64,000 bases of DNA from Candidatus Koribacter versatilis Ellin345 (GTDB lineage Bacteria; Acidobacteriota; Terriglobia; Terriglobales; Acidobacteriaceae). The position numbers and the translations under genes were made by a program. Below the pieces are notes generated by a model. It was not told where the DNA came from and did no database searches. It was given only the letters and a program-made list of their open reading frames with translations. Positions 1-8,703 of the stretch are shown here, piece after piece; the stretch's first letter is position 1; every line of letters starts with the position of its first letter. Where the stretch lies: contig NC_008009.1 in NCBI RefSeq assembly GCF_000014005.1, positions 806,001 to 870,000 on the forward strand. Reading direction: 5' to 3'.

Positions 1-898
1 CGACCAGAGTAAAGAACAGATTGGTGCAGCCGATGAGTACCGACTGCATACCGGCGGAATACTTGCTTGCTCCAGCGGCGGCAAAGATATCGTTCAGGTA
101 GTAAAGGCAGGCATTGATGCCGGTTAGCTGATTAAACGCGCCAGCGCTAACGGCGAGAAAGATTGGCAAGAGGTACTTGCGCTGCAAGAGCGACTCGCTT
201 TTAGTGGAGCGCTCAAGATGGATGGAACGCACGATCCCGTTAAGCTCTTCCTCCGGATTGTCAGTCCCGGTAAGACGCATAACCCGAAGTGCTTCGGCGG
301 TGCGTCCTTTCATCGCTAACCACCGCGGGCTGCGCGGAATGAAGAACAACATTACGAAGAAAAGAACCGCCGGCGCCGCGGCGATACCCAACATCCATCG
401 CCATTCCATCGCGCCGAAGTTCATCCTGCCGATCACGAAGTTCGAGAGATACGCAACGAGTATGCCGATAACGATGTTTACCTGGAAGAATCCGACCAAG
501 CGTCCACGCCACTTCGGCGGGGAAAGCTCTGCAATGTACATCGGCGCCAGCACCGACGATCCGCCAATACCTAGCCCGCCGATCACGCGGAAAACGAGCA
601 GCGAACTCCAATTCCAGGCGAGCGCGCAGCCCAAGGCTGACAACATATAGAAAATGGCCATGATGCGAAGGCTGTCGCGCCGACCGATGCGCTGCCCTGG
701 GTATCCAGCAGTGATCGCTCCCAAAACGGTTCCCAACAGAGCGCTGGAGACGGTAATTCCCAGCGCATTGGGGGTGAGCTTGAATACCTCAGTCAGTTGA
801 TGAGTGGTACCCGCGATGACTGCCGTATCGAATCCAAAGAGCAAACCACCAAGCGCGCTGACGAATGTGCTCTTTACCACGTGGCGGTTAATGGCCAT
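1..898 (-). CDS. MFS sugar porter, C-terminus cut by window edge
   Basis: Inner-membrane major facilitator transporter of the sugar porter family, probably H+/sugar symport. Read from ATG at 898 (upstream GACGAGG) the frame stays open to base 1, giving about 299 residues of an expected 450-480. Visible marks are the first helix with GGLLFGFDTAVIAG, the loop motif GQRIGRRDS, and the sugar-porter signature around GGLGIGGSSVLAPMYIAELS followed by WRGR. The later QLTGINACLYY segment is typical of helix 7. It diverges from the Tat-exported glycosidase-like gene at 1027, so both may share control and substrate. The substrate cannot be told from sequence. Confidence 0.9.
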   Translation of the reverse strand, partial: MAINRHVVKSTFVSALGGLLFGFDTAVIAGTTHQLTEVFKLTPNALGITVSSALLGTVLGAITAGYPGQRIGRRDSLRIMAIFYMLSALGCALAWNWSSLLVFRVIGGLGIGGSSVLAPMYIAELSPPKWRGRLVGFFQVNIVIGILVAYLSNFVIGRMNFGAMEWRWMLGIAAAPAVLFFVMLFFIPRSPRWLAMKGRTAEALRVMRLTGTDNPEEELNGIVRSIHLERSTKSESLLQRKYLLPIFLAVSAGAFNQLTGINACLYYLNDIFAAAGASKYSAGMQSVLIGCTNLFFTLV

Positions 899-1026
899 GC
901 TGCCTCGTCGCTTTCTTTATTGAACGAATCGTATCTAAAAGAACATAAAACGTCTATTAAATAGAACAAAGCGATGCTATAAAGTTGCTTTATTGCCGAA
1001 TACCGTCTTTTGCTCGGGAGTCCCCT
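899..1026. promoter_or_regulatory. divergent promoter region
   Basis: This 128-base AT-richer stretch separates two divergent starts and must hold both promoters. It contains CTTTCTTTATT near the transporter start and a run of A/T around 935-985 with GCTATAAAGTT. GGGAG at 1016-1020 serves the forward gene. No operator can be defined with confidence. Confidence 0.45.
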
Positions 1027-3276
1027 ATGCCTTCTTCTGATCATGACGTCAGCCGTCGCACATTTCTAAAGTTCGGGGCCGCTGGAACGACCTTGGCCGC
1101 TCTTACTCCCACAGCGGTCGCGAATCCCGGGTTCTTCGGCACCGATCCAATCGTCAAAAAAAGGCTGACGTGCCCGCCATCGCTTGCCGACATGGCCTCC
1201 GATCCGCAGCGCTATCAATTCCGAGATCTTTTCAATTCACCGGCGGCGATGAACGAGTTTGGGTACGCGCAGGTTGGCAAGTCGGTCTCGGCAATCACCG
1301 CGATCTCATTTCCTCCGTACGCATGCTGCGCTCCGCCGTCGATGCCCTGGAGCCCCGGCTATCTTCTCACTTGCGAACTGTTCCTCGACGGCCGGTTTGC
1401 CGCGATTGCTCCGGAGCCGGAAGGCGTCGTGGAGTACCAATGGTTCCCGCATTGCGTGTTTCGCAACCAGACCATGGGGGGACTCCAAATCTCAACCCGT
1501 ATGTTCCTGCCCAGCAAGCAACGTGCGGTGATGCAAACGATCACGGTAAAAAACGCCAGCAGTGGCCGCAGAACGTTCACGCTTGGTTTCGACATGCGTG
1601 GTGCGGTCGCAAAGCAGACGACGCCATGGTTCGTGAATTCTCCCGGCGAAGCCGACAACAAGATCACATATGACGCGCGACGCGGCTGCCTCATCTTCGA
1701 AGCGCAGCACTCACAGATCGTCGGTGTGCAGGGTTTTCATACCTCTCCCGACCGGGTCGAGCAGAAGCGAATGCTGCTTTTTGACCTCGAGCTTGGTTCC
1801 AGGGAATCAAAATCTCTGAATTTTACGGTCGCGCTTGCGGGCGACGCTTCGAGCGCGGTGGAACTCTATGACAAGTTGCAGGCTAACTTCGCAGGGATCG
1901 AGAAGGAGAGTGAAGCGACCTTCGACCATCTGGTGGGTTCGGCGTTCACACCCGGCAATTCCGAATTCAGCGGAAACCTGCCGCGCCTTGTCACCGACAA
2001 CGAAGCTCTCTGGAAGCTGTACCATAACGGTTTCGCCAACCTACTGTTTGCAAGGCGCGTATCGCCCGATTCCGTGTACGGTCCAACCTATCTCACGCTC
2101 AGTGGACACGTGCTGCCGACCCTGAGTTTTCCGTGGGACACTTCGCTCACCTCTCTTGCACTAGCATTGCTGGACCCGACGCCTCTGCGCACGCTTGTCG
2201 AGGCATGGCTGAAACTCGGTTTGCACGACCATCACTCCAGCGACTACATCAGCGGGCAAGGTGCAGGGCCGTGGTATGCGGTGAACGATACCGCCATCGT
2301 TCGCTGCGCTTGGCGATACATCTGCGTTACCGGCGATTTCGCGTGGCTCGACAAGAAAATTGGCGCTCACTCTGTACTCGAAGGCCTCGAAGAGCACGCA
2401 CTCTACTGGAAGAAGCTCGACCCTGCTGGTCACGGACTCGGAGATTACGGCACGATTGAGAATCTTCTGGAAGTTGTGAGCACGTATCTCCACGAAGTTG
2501 CCGGTATGAACGCGAACAATGTACACAGCATGCGGGTTGTCGCAGCAATGCACGAGCATCGTGGAAATCAGGTGCGCGCACAACAACTACGGGCGGAAGC
2601 GAAGTCGCTGGCCGAGCGCATCATCCATGACCTTTACGTCGCCGGAAAAGGGTATTGGCGCTGTCGCCAGCCAGATGGCTCGTTCAACGAAGTCCGTCAC
2701 TGCTACGACTTCCTTGCTGTCCTCGACAATATGGCCGAGGACCTATCGCCCGCTCAGAAGCAAGAGATGGCCGCATTCTTCTGGAGGGAGTTGCGCAGCG
2801 AAACCTGGATGCGCGCATTGTCTCAAAGCGACGCCGACGCCACTTGGAACATCCGTCCCGACCATAGCTGCCTCGGTGCGTACGGCGCGTGGCCGGCTAT
2901 GAGTGCGAAAGGTTTGTACAAGGCCGGCAGCTCACCGAAATTGTCGGCGTGGCTGAAGCAGGTCGCAAAGGCAGGGAATCAAGGCCCGATCGGGCAAGGC
3001 CATTTCATCGAAGACGTTTTTCCGCCCGTGAATGGCGGCGCGAGAAAAGCTTCGGAAGATGCGCCATACATCGAAGATTGGTGCTGCATTGCGGCGGGTT
3101 CGTTTACCGAACTTGTAATCGATTCGATCTTCGGAGCGGAGCTGACGATGAAAGATGGTATCCGAGTGAACTCGCGTCTAGAGGATTTCGATCCCAATGC
3201 GCGGCTCGAAGGCCTGCGTTATCAAGGCTCGCTCTACAGCATCACGAAGAATGGGGCGCAAAAACAAACCGGATAA
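1027..3276 (+). CDS. Tat-exported six-hairpin glycosidase-like protein
   Basis: Predicted secreted enzyme of 749 residues. The ATG at 1027 is chosen over upstream GTG/TTG-type starts because GGGAG lies 6 bases before it and the Tat motif SRRTFLKFG then falls at residues 9-17. Residues about 50-300 look like a beta-sandwich, and about 330-700 look like an (alpha/alpha)6 toroid (WDTSLTSLALALLDP, YISGQGAGPWYAVNDTAI, YGTIENLLEVVSTYLHE), as in glycoside hydrolases of the GH15/37/63/116 type. I cannot assign an exact family or catalytic acids. The neighbouring sugar porter and DeoR genes support a role in glycan or glycoside use in the periplasm. Confidence 0.7.
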   Translation: MPSSDHDVSRRTFLKFGAAGTTLAALTPTAVANPGFFGTDPIVKKRLTCPPSLADMASDPQRYQFRDLFNSPAAMNEFGYAQVGKSVSAITAISFPPYACCAPPSMPWSPGYLLTCELFLDGRFAAIAPEPEGVVEYQWFPHCVFRNQTMGGLQISTRMFLPSKQRAVMQTITVKNASSGRRTFTLGFDMRGAVAKQTTPWFVNSPGEADNKITYDARRGCLIFEAQHSQIVGVQGFHTSPDRVEQKRMLLFDLELGSRESKSLNFTVALAGDASSAVELYDKLQANFAGIEKESEATFDHLVGSAFTPGNSEFSGNLPRLVTDNEALWKLYHNGFANLLFARRVSPDSVYGPTYLTLSGHVLPTLSFPWDTSLTSLALALLDPTPLRTLVEAWLKLGLHDHHSSDYISGQGAGPWYAVNDTAIVRCAWRYICVTGDFAWLDKKIGAHSVLEGLEEHALYWKKLDPAGHGLGDYGTIENLLEVVSTYLHEVAGMNANNVHSMRVVAAMHEHRGNQVRAQQLRAEAKSLAERIIHDLYVAGKGYWRCRQPDGSFNEVRHCYDFLAVLDNMAEDLSPAQKQEMAAFFWRELRSETWMRALSQSDADATWNIRPDHSCLGAYGAWPAMSAKGLYKAGSSPKLSAWLKQVAKAGNQGPIGQGHFIEDVFPPVNGGARKASEDAPYIEDWCCIAAGSFTELVIDSIFGAELTMKDGIRVNSRLEDFDPNARLEGLRYQGSLYSITKNGAQKQTG

Positions 3277-3282
3277 AGCTCG

Positions 3283-4137
3283 TCAAACGCGCATTACTTC
3301 GATGCCGAGTTTCTGGAACGGTTCGATTGCCTCGTCAGTTGCCTTCGTATCGGTAATCAGGATGTTCAGCTCGTTTGCGTGGCAGATCCGCCAGTTTGCG
3401 ACCACCCCAAGCTTTTCGCTGTCCACGACAGCCACGCGTCTGCGCGCGAGTTTCATCATCGTCGAGTTCAGTTCTGCCTCATCTGCAATGAAGCAACTCG
3501 CGCCCCACGTCGCGTCCATGCCATCCGCGCCGATGAACATGGTGTTAATCAGCATGTTTTCCAGCGCCTTGAGCGCGGCCGAGCCAACCAGCGAGAACCA
3601 GTCGCCGTGCAAGTGACCACCGGTAACGAAGACATAAACGTCTTTTCGTTTCGACAACTCCATCGCCACGTTGACGGTGTTCGTCACAACGGTGATGTTG
3701 TAGTTCATCGGCAGGCCGCGGATGACCTCGGTGGTCGTGGTTCCGGGCGTGAGCGCAATCGTCTCCCCAGGGGTGATTAATGCGGCCGCGGCGCGCCCGA
3801 TGCGCCGTTTCTCATCTGCTGCGCGTTCCACCTGTGCCAGGAAGGACTGATCGCGCCGGAACGGTTCGTAAAACAGCGGCTCGATCGAGACCGCTCCGCC
3901 ATGGGTCCGACGGAGCAAGCCCTTCTGCTCGAGCGCGTCGAGATCGCGACGAATGGTCACTACCGAGACGTCGAGTTGCTCGCTCAGCGTGTCAACCGAC
4001 ACTCGGCCGGTCTGCTGCAGCGCGGTGAGAATTGTCGTAAACCGCACCTGCTGCTTGTCTTGCGTGCCCGGTATCTCTGGGTGGTTGGGAACATTCAATG
4101 AGCTCCCGGAACCTTGCCGGGAGTTCGGATTCGACAT
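3283..4137 (-). CDS. DeoR/GlpR-family sugar regulator
   Basis: Cytoplasmic DNA-binding repressor of 284 residues. An N-terminal extension of about 30 residues precedes a DeoR winged HTH (residues about 31-85, VSVDTLSEQLDVSVVTIRRDL and LLRRTHGGA). The DeoRC sugar-phosphate sensor domain follows (TPGTTTTEVIRGL, VTNTVNVAMELS, GADGMDATWGASC). The start ATG has GGAGGAGA directly upstream. It converges tail-to-tail with the glycosidase-like gene, leaving 6 bases. An inverted repeat TTTCGTTT-N7-AAACGAAA upstream (4182-4204) is a likely operator. The effector is probably a phosphorylated hexose or hexosamine, inferred from family and context. Confidence 0.9.
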   Translation of the reverse strand: MSNPNSRQGSGSSLNVPNHPEIPGTQDKQQVRFTTILTALQQTGRVSVDTLSEQLDVSVVTIRRDLDALEQKGLLRRTHGGAVSIEPLFYEPFRRDQSFLAQVERAADEKRRIGRAAAALITPGETIALTPGTTTTEVIRGLPMNYNITVVTNTVNVAMELSKRKDVYVFVTGGHLHGDWFSLVGSAALKALENMLINTMFIGADGMDATWGASCFIADEAELNSTMMKLARRRVAVVDSEKLGVVANWRICHANELNILITDTKATDEAIEPFQKLGIEVMRV

Positions 4138-4181
4138 GTTCTCCTCCGTTCCTGAAAGGAAACTAATAACACAACCGAAGG

Positions 4182-4204
4182 TTTCGTTTCAGAGAAAAAC
4201 GAAA
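4182..4204. promoter_or_regulatory. candidate DeoR operator
   Basis: Perfect 8-base inverted repeat TTTCGTTT (4182-4189) and AAACGAAA (4197-4204) with a 7-base centre, 45 bases before the regulator start at 4137. Related TTTCATT/TTTCATTT boxes occur near 8641-8681 and 9746-9766. As I recall it, the published AgaR consensus also contains TTTCRTTTYRTTT. Confidence 0.5.
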
Positions 4205-4245
4205 GTTGGAGCTTAATCCGCCGCTCGGGCTTAATCGCTGATGTT

Positions 4246-4944
4246 TCAACCGAGCAGCTGCAATTGTTCCGGCGATTGTACGATGAGTTTCCCGCGCGTC
4301 TTCTTCAAGATCCCCCGCCGTTGCCACTCACTTACGAACCGGCTGCTGGTGAATCGGCTCACGTCCGCCATCTCGGACAATTGTTCGTTGGTGAGGTCCA
4401 GTTCGATCCCGTTCGGTGCGGAGCGCCCAATCGTTTGCGCGCTTTCGGCGATGATTCGAGCCAGCCTCTGTTGCGCCGTCTCCGAAATCCTCGACATCAA
4501 GAGGTCCGCAAGCAGCGACAGGTATCCGTTGGCGACCGAGCAGACGTTCTCTCGCAACTTCGGAAATCTATCTAGCAATGGTTGGATCGCGTCTCGGTTC
4601 CACACCATGACGGACGCTTCCGACCCCGCGGTCACCGTGGTGAGAAATGGATGCGATTGCGGCTGGAGGGCGGCGAGACCGAACACATCGCCAGGCGATA
4701 TCCAGCGCAGGAAGACGCGTTTGCCGCCAGGCGCGGCCTTCGAGAGGTCGGCGAACCCTGACACCAACATCGAGAAGTGCGATCCAGGCTCGTCCTCATG
4801 CTGTAAGACCTCATTACGCGACACGATTCGCATCCGCGCCTTCGCGAGGATCGCGCGCAAGTCAGCCCGAGAGAGTTCTTCAAAGAGCCGGGAATAGAAA
4901 TCCGACGGAAGATTGAGTGATTGTTTCTGAAAGACAGTCGACAA
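4246..4944 (-). CDS. Crp/Fnr-family regulator
   Basis: Cytoplasmic transcription factor with an N-terminal cyclic-nucleotide-binding-like beta-roll (about residues 15-130) and a C-terminal Crp winged HTH (LTNEQLSEMADVSRFTSSRFVSEW). No in-frame ATG exists near the N-terminus. TTG at 4944 is preferred because GAGG lies 8 bases upstream; TTG at 4986 would add 14 residues. The effector pocket does not show a clear cAMP signature (no RSAE-like motif) and there are no N-terminal Fnr cysteines, so the signal is unknown. It lies in the sugar island and may add global carbon control. Confidence 0.85.
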   Translation of the reverse strand: MSTVFQKQSLNLPSDFYSRLFEELSRADLRAILAKARMRIVSRNEVLQHEDEPGSHFSMLVSGFADLSKAAPGGKRVFLRWISPGDVFGLAALQPQSHPFLTTVTAGSEASVMVWNRDAIQPLLDRFPKLRENVCSVANGYLSLLADLLMSRISETAQQRLARIIAESAQTIGRSAPNGIELDLTNEQLSEMADVSRFTSSRFVSEWQRRGILKKTRGKLIVQSPEQLQLLG

Positions 4945-5275
4945 ACGTACAGCCTCGCTTGCGTCGCCGGAGTGGAAAGACGACAAATGTCGGAATTCGA
5001 GCAGCTATGCGGGAGGACCGAGCGTGAGCAGGTTGCGATTCCTTCAACCGCAAAAAGCTTCGTAAAGCATTACAGAACCGAAATCATTTGTCGTTGCTCG
5101 CAAGCAAGCGAAACCTTGCTGTAGCGCAAGTAGCACCAAACTCGGCATCTCATTGTCCCCGGGACATTTGCAGGGATGGTACTGCTCGAACGTTCGCCAG
5201 TGTGCGGAGCGAAAACGGCTAGAGGATGTAGAATCTTTGTGTTGTACGACTCTTAATATTGCTGGGGACAACGAT
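4945..5275. other. intergenic region with small palindromes
   Basis: No convincing gene is seen here. There are short palindromes at 4981-4992 (CGACA-AA-TGTCG) and 5154-5166 (TGTCCC-C-GGGACA), and a CTTGC/GCAAG hairpin near 5115. The open frame that runs through 5153-5275 is Cys-rich and unlike the Lys/Ala-rich protein it leads into, so I treat it as leader DNA. Confidence 0.4.
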
Positions 5276-5491
5276 TTGGAAATCAATGCGATTCTGTCTC
5301 AACTGAAAGAGGAGCGTGATCGCCTGAATACGGCTATTGGCGCTCTCGAAGTCGTGGGTACCGGGGCCCCGCGAAAAACGGGCAAGCGCAAGCGCGTAAT
5401 GAGCGCAGAAGCTCGCGCGAAGATTGCTGCTGCTGCTCGCAAGCGTTGGGCAGCCGCGAAGAAAAAAGGTAAGACCACGCTCGCGGCGTAA
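5276..5491 (+). CDS. small Lys/Ala-rich basic protein
   Basis: A 71-residue basic protein. A short helix at residues 1-25 (INAILSQLKEERDRLNTAIGALE) looks like a coiled coil, and the tail has KRKRVMSAEARAKIAAAARKRW, a pattern seen in many small Acidobacterial proteins and resembling histone-H1-like or AT-hook tails. TTG at 5276 is preferred as start because CTGGGGAC lies just upstream and the sequence before it looks non-coding; an ATG/GTG-type start at 5153 is the alternative. A strong terminator follows at 5518. A nucleic-acid-binding role is inference only. Confidence 0.6.
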   Translation: MEINAILSQLKEERDRLNTAIGALEVVGTGAPRKTGKRKRVMSAEARAKIAAAARKRWAAAKKKGKTTLAA

Positions 5492-5517
5492 GTAGTTGGG
5501 CCAAGCTTTGATTTAAG

Positions 5518-5549
5518 CGGCATCCTCCCCGGATGCCGTTTGCCTTTTT
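5518..5549 (+). terminator. Rho-independent terminator
   Basis: Perfect 8-bp stem CGGCATCC/GGATGCCG with a 5-base loop, followed by TTTGCCTTTTT. It ends the small basic-protein transcript at 5491. Confidence 0.85.
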
Positions 5550-5601
5550 GACGTAAGCCGTATCGAACGGCGGATTGGATGACCCGGTCAGGTTGTCACA
5601 A

Positions 5602-5634
5602 GCTTGCGAAAGGTGTATTGTGCGCTTGCGAAAG
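5602..5634. promoter_or_regulatory. 22-bp spaced direct repeat before amidohydrolase
   Basis: GCTTGCGAAAG occurs at 5602-5612 and again at 5624-5634, exactly 22 bases apart (about two helical turns). It lies just before the ribosome site and start at 5658. The phase suggests a tandem activator or repressor site, possibly for one of the DeoR/Crp proteins nearby. Confidence 0.45.
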
Positions 5635-5657
5635 CTTTCATAAGAGAGGGTTCTCCA

Positions 5658-6800
5658 ATGAAGCGATGGGTCGGAATGGTTTTAGTGACGGTGTTGAGCG
5701 GATATCTGACAGCACAGGACATCGGTTATAAAGCAGCGCCAGACGCGGCGGAGCGCGAGACGCTTCTCCTTCGCGACTTCCATCCCAAATCTATGCTGCA
5801 CGCCCAGGAACATCCAGTGCTGCGTGCGAAGTTCCCGGTATTCGACGTCCACCAGCATGTGAACGATGCGGCGCGGATCGAGGAACATATGGATCCTAAG
5901 GAACTCGTGGCCCGTATGGACAAGCTCAACATCAAGTCCATCGTGATCCTCACCGGCATGTGGGGCGACAAACTCCAGCACGTGATTGATGAAATGGTGA
6001 AGCCCTATCCCGGTCGTTTCCTCGTTTTCACTCAAATTGACTGGAGCAAGATCGACGATCCAAATTTCTCCGAGGAAATGGTCGCGCAGATTGATGACGG
6101 CGTCCGCCGCGGAGCGCGAGGCCTCAAGGTCCTCAAAGATCTAGGCCTCGGTGTAAAGGACAAGACCGGAAAGTTCGTCACGGTCGATGATCCGCGGCTT
6201 GATCCCGTGTGGGAAGAGTGCGGCAAACTCGGCATCCCGGTGTTTATCCACGTCACCGATCCGGAAGCATTCTTCTATCCCGTCGATGGGCAGAACGAAC
6301 GCTACGAAGAATTGATTAACCATCCGGACTGGAGCTTCGCGGGGCCGAAATTCCCGAAGAAGATTGATATCCTCGAGGCCCGGAACCGTGCGTTCGCGAA
6401 GCATCCCAACACGAGGTTCGTCGCGCTGCACATGGGGAACTGGCCGGAGAACCTCGATTATGTCGGCCAAGTACTCGACAAATATCCGAATTCCATGGTC
6501 GAGTTCGGAGCGCGTGAAGCAGAGCTTGGACGCGAACCTCGACGCGCCCGCGAGTTTTTTCTGAAGTACCAGGACCGCATCATGTTCGGCACCGATGTCG
6601 GCCCGGAAGAAGCGATGTACCAGAACTACTTCCGCTGGCTCGAAACTGCCGACGAATACTTCGATTATTGGGATGCGCCCGGGCAAGGCCGCTGGAAGAT
6701 CTATGGTATGGCTTTGCCGGATGATGTCCTCGAGAAGGTGTATCACCTGAACGCCGACAAGCTTTTCGCGAACTCACCAAAGCAGTCCCCTACACACTAG
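5658..6800 (+). CDS. exported amidohydrolase-2 family enzyme
   Basis: Secreted or periplasmic TIM-barrel metal hydrolase of 380 residues. ATG 5658 follows AGAGAGGG and gives a signal peptide (residues 1-19, ending near LTAQ). The metal-binding DVHQH is at about 63-67, with a later IHV, a conserved MGNWPE segment and FGTDVGPEE near residue 310, as in the PF04909 decarboxylase/lactonase group. It is not a NagA-type deacetylase. The substrate is unknown; the location between sugar regulators suggests a lactone or carbohydrate-derived compound, but that is inference. Confidence 0.8.
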   Translation: MKRWVGMVLVTVLSGYLTAQDIGYKAAPDAAERETLLLRDFHPKSMLHAQEHPVLRAKFPVFDVHQHVNDAARIEEHMDPKELVARMDKLNIKSIVILTGMWGDKLQHVIDEMVKPYPGRFLVFTQIDWSKIDDPNFSEEMVAQIDDGVRRGARGLKVLKDLGLGVKDKTGKFVTVDDPRLDPVWEECGKLGIPVFIHVTDPEAFFYPVDGQNERYEELINHPDWSFAGPKFPKKIDILEARNRAFAKHPNTRFVALHMGNWPENLDYVGQVLDKYPNSMVEFGAREAELGREPRRAREFFLKYQDRIMFGTDVGPEEAMYQNYFRWLETADEYFDYWDAPGQGRWKIYGMALPDDVLEKVYHLNADKLFANSPKQSPTH

Positions 6801-6894
6801 GTGGTACAGCTTCTACTCTGCTCAGTGGGTTAGAATGATGGCCGCGACGCGGGATGCCCTCCGCGTCGCCTATTCACGACAGGACATCGAACCG

Positions 6895-7701
6895 ATGGCG
6901 AATGCTGACAGCGCACAACAGGGGAATGGCGCCGACTCGCTGATGAGCGAGGAGCGGCGTATGCAGATCCTCCAGATCGTGCGCGAGCGCGGCCGCGTGC
7001 GCGTGCACGAATTGAGTGAACGTTTCAGCACCTCGGCTGTCACTATCCGCAACGATCTCAACGAACTCCACCGTCGTGGGCTTCTGCTCCGCTCGCGTGG
7101 CGGCGCAGTGCACTATGAGACAGCGAACTTCGAATCGTCCCTGACGGAACGCCTTCAGACGCGCGCCTCGGAAAAGCGTCGGATCGGCGCAGCTGCGGCG
7201 GCGATGGTCAACGATGGCGAGACCATCATTCTTGATTCCGGCACCACCACCCAGGAGATCGCCCGCCACCTGAAAGGGAAGAAGGGGCTGCAGGTCATCA
7301 CCAACGGCGTGAACGTCGCGATGGAATTGCTCGGCGTACAAGGAATTCAGTTGGTGATCGTCGGTGGAATTCTGCGTGCCGACTCCGTGTCAGTTGTCGG
7401 TGGCTTCGCCGAGAATATGCTGCAACATCTCGCCGCGGACAGGTTGTTTCTTGGCGCAGCGGCATGCGATCCGGAGTTCGGGCCCAGCACCCCAAACCTC
7501 GAGGAATCGCTGGTCAATCAGGCAATGGTAAAGATCGCCCGCGAAGTCGTCCTCGTCGTGGATTCCACCAAGTTCACGAAGCGGAGCATGTCGCGCATCA
7601 CCGCGTTCTCGGGAATTCACAAGGTGATTACGGACAGGGGCATCGCGCCGGAAATCGAAGAACGGCTGAAGACTTCTGGCTGCGAAGTGGTCTTGGTTTA
7701 G
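6895..7701 (+). CDS. second DeoR/GlpR-family regulator
   Basis: Repressor of 268 residues with an N-terminal DeoR HTH (EERRMQILQIVRERGRVRV, TSAVTIRNDL, LLRSRGGAV) and a DeoRC effector domain (LDSGTTTQEIARHL, ITNGVNVAMEL, FLGAAACDPEFG). ATG 6895 is preferred (AGGA upstream); ATG 6835 would add 20 residues with no strong ribosome site. It converges with the PfkB kinase at 7714, leaving 12 bases. It is a paralogue of the regulator at 3283, so the island has two DeoR sensors. Confidence 0.88.
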   Translation: MANADSAQQGNGADSLMSEERRMQILQIVRERGRVRVHELSERFSTSAVTIRNDLNELHRRGLLLRSRGGAVHYETANFESSLTERLQTRASEKRRIGAAAAAMVNDGETIILDSGTTTQEIARHLKGKKGLQVITNGVNVAMELLGVQGIQLVIVGGILRADSVSVVGGFAENMLQHLAADRLFLGAAACDPEFGPSTPNLEESLVNQAMVKIAREVVLVVDSTKFTKRSMSRITAFSGIHKVITDRGIAPEIEERLKTSGCEVVLV

Positions 7702-7713
7702 GCAGCAAGCGAA

Positions 7714-8625
7714 CTAGCCGAGAAATTCCTTCCTGCGTTTCTCATCTCTGAATGCTTCGACCCCTCCCGCAGCGGTTGTAGAATACGCGGCGGTGCGATT
7801 GCCGAATTTCAGGCAATCCTGAAGATGGGCACCTCTCAGAAACTGGTGTAGGAAGCCGCTGTCGAAGCTGTCGCCTGCTCCAACCGTGTCAACCACCGTC
7901 ACCTTCTCACCGGCGGCCCGAATTTCTTCCTTCCCTTTGCGTAACAACGCGCCATCCGCCCCGAGTTTTACCACCAGCATCGGAACGCGCTCGGCGAGGC
8001 GGTTGATCGCTTCACTGACGTCGTTCGTCTGAGCGATCCGGCATGCCTCCTGCCGGTTTGGCAGGAAAATATCTACGTGCGGAAATATTTCGTCAAGCAG
8101 CAGCCAGGTGTCGTCGGGATCGTCATTTGTGTCGAGAGAGGTAGTCAGGCCAGCGGCCTTCATCTCGCGAAACAACCGGCCCGCATCCGGCAGCAGTCCG
8201 CGATGCAAGTAGAGCGATGACATGTGGAAGTGTGACGCGGACTTGAGAAACGGCAGGTCCAGATGGTCATACTTGAGTTCGAACATCGTTCCCGGAAACG
8301 TGAGGATGTGGCGATCACGGTCGTGCGGCAACAGTAGCGTCACGCCCGTCGTAGTTTGGCTTGAGATTAAGTGCGAGAGGTCAACGCCGGCCGAGCGCAG
8401 ATACTCGAGCGCGATCTGACCCATCGGGTCCGGGCCAACGCACGTAGTGAATCCGACGCGGGTACCGAGGGTGGAGAGGTTATGCGCGAGAATTGCGGAA
8501 GAACTGCCGAGGGTCTGGCGAAAATTGGTGGCGAGCAGCTCGCGTTCGAGCGGCATCTCTTGCGGAAGGCCGTAAAGAATAAGATCGAGATTAATTTCAC
8601 CGACAACTGCGATATCGAGTGCCAT
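7714..8625 (-). CDS. PfkB-family sugar kinase (ribokinase-like)
   Basis: Cytoplasmic carbohydrate kinase of 303 residues that should phosphorylate a sugar or sugar phosphate with ATP. N-terminal VVGEINLDLILYG and the C-terminal PfkB signature DTVGAGDSFDSGF (about residues 243-255, catalytic Asp in GAGD) are intact. ATG has AAAGGA upstream. It diverges from another PfkB kinase at 8704; an inverted repeat AATGAAAGT...ACTTTCATT lies between them. Substrate specificity cannot be read from the sequence. Confidence 0.88.
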   Translation of the reverse strand: MALDIAVVGEINLDLILYGLPQEMPLERELLATNFRQTLGSSSAILAHNLSTLGTRVGFTTCVGPDPMGQIALEYLRSAGVDLSHLISSQTTTGVTLLLPHDRDRHILTFPGTMFELKYDHLDLPFLKSASHFHMSSLYLHRGLLPDAGRLFREMKAAGLTTSLDTNDDPDDTWLLLDEIFPHVDIFLPNRQEACRIAQTNDVSEAINRLAERVPMLVVKLGADGALLRKGKEEIRAAGEKVTVVDTVGAGDSFDSGFLHQFLRGAHLQDCLKFGNRTAAYSTTAAGGVEAFRDEKRRKEFLG

Positions 8626-8640
8626 GCTTTCCTTTGGCGG

Positions 8641-8681
8641 AATGAAAGTTCGACCAGAGTATACTGGCGCTGACTTTCATT
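8641..8681. promoter_or_regulatory. candidate shared operator between two kinases
   Basis: Perfect 9-base inverted repeat AATGAAAGT (8641-8649) and ACTTTCATT (8673-8681) in the 78-base divergent promoter. The right half continues into TTTCATTGTCTTTTGCTC, close to a TTTCRTTTYRTTT-type AgaR box. Either kinase or both may be controlled here. Confidence 0.5.
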
Positions 8682-8703
8682 GTCTTTTGCTCTCTTCCGC
8701 ACG

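Noticed and set aside
5658-6800. Possible NagA-type GalNAc-6-P deacetylase for the AgaS route
   Set aside because: It has a signal peptide and amidohydrolase-2 motifs (DVHQH, FGTDVGPEE) rather than NagA features, so it cannot fill the missing deacetylase step.
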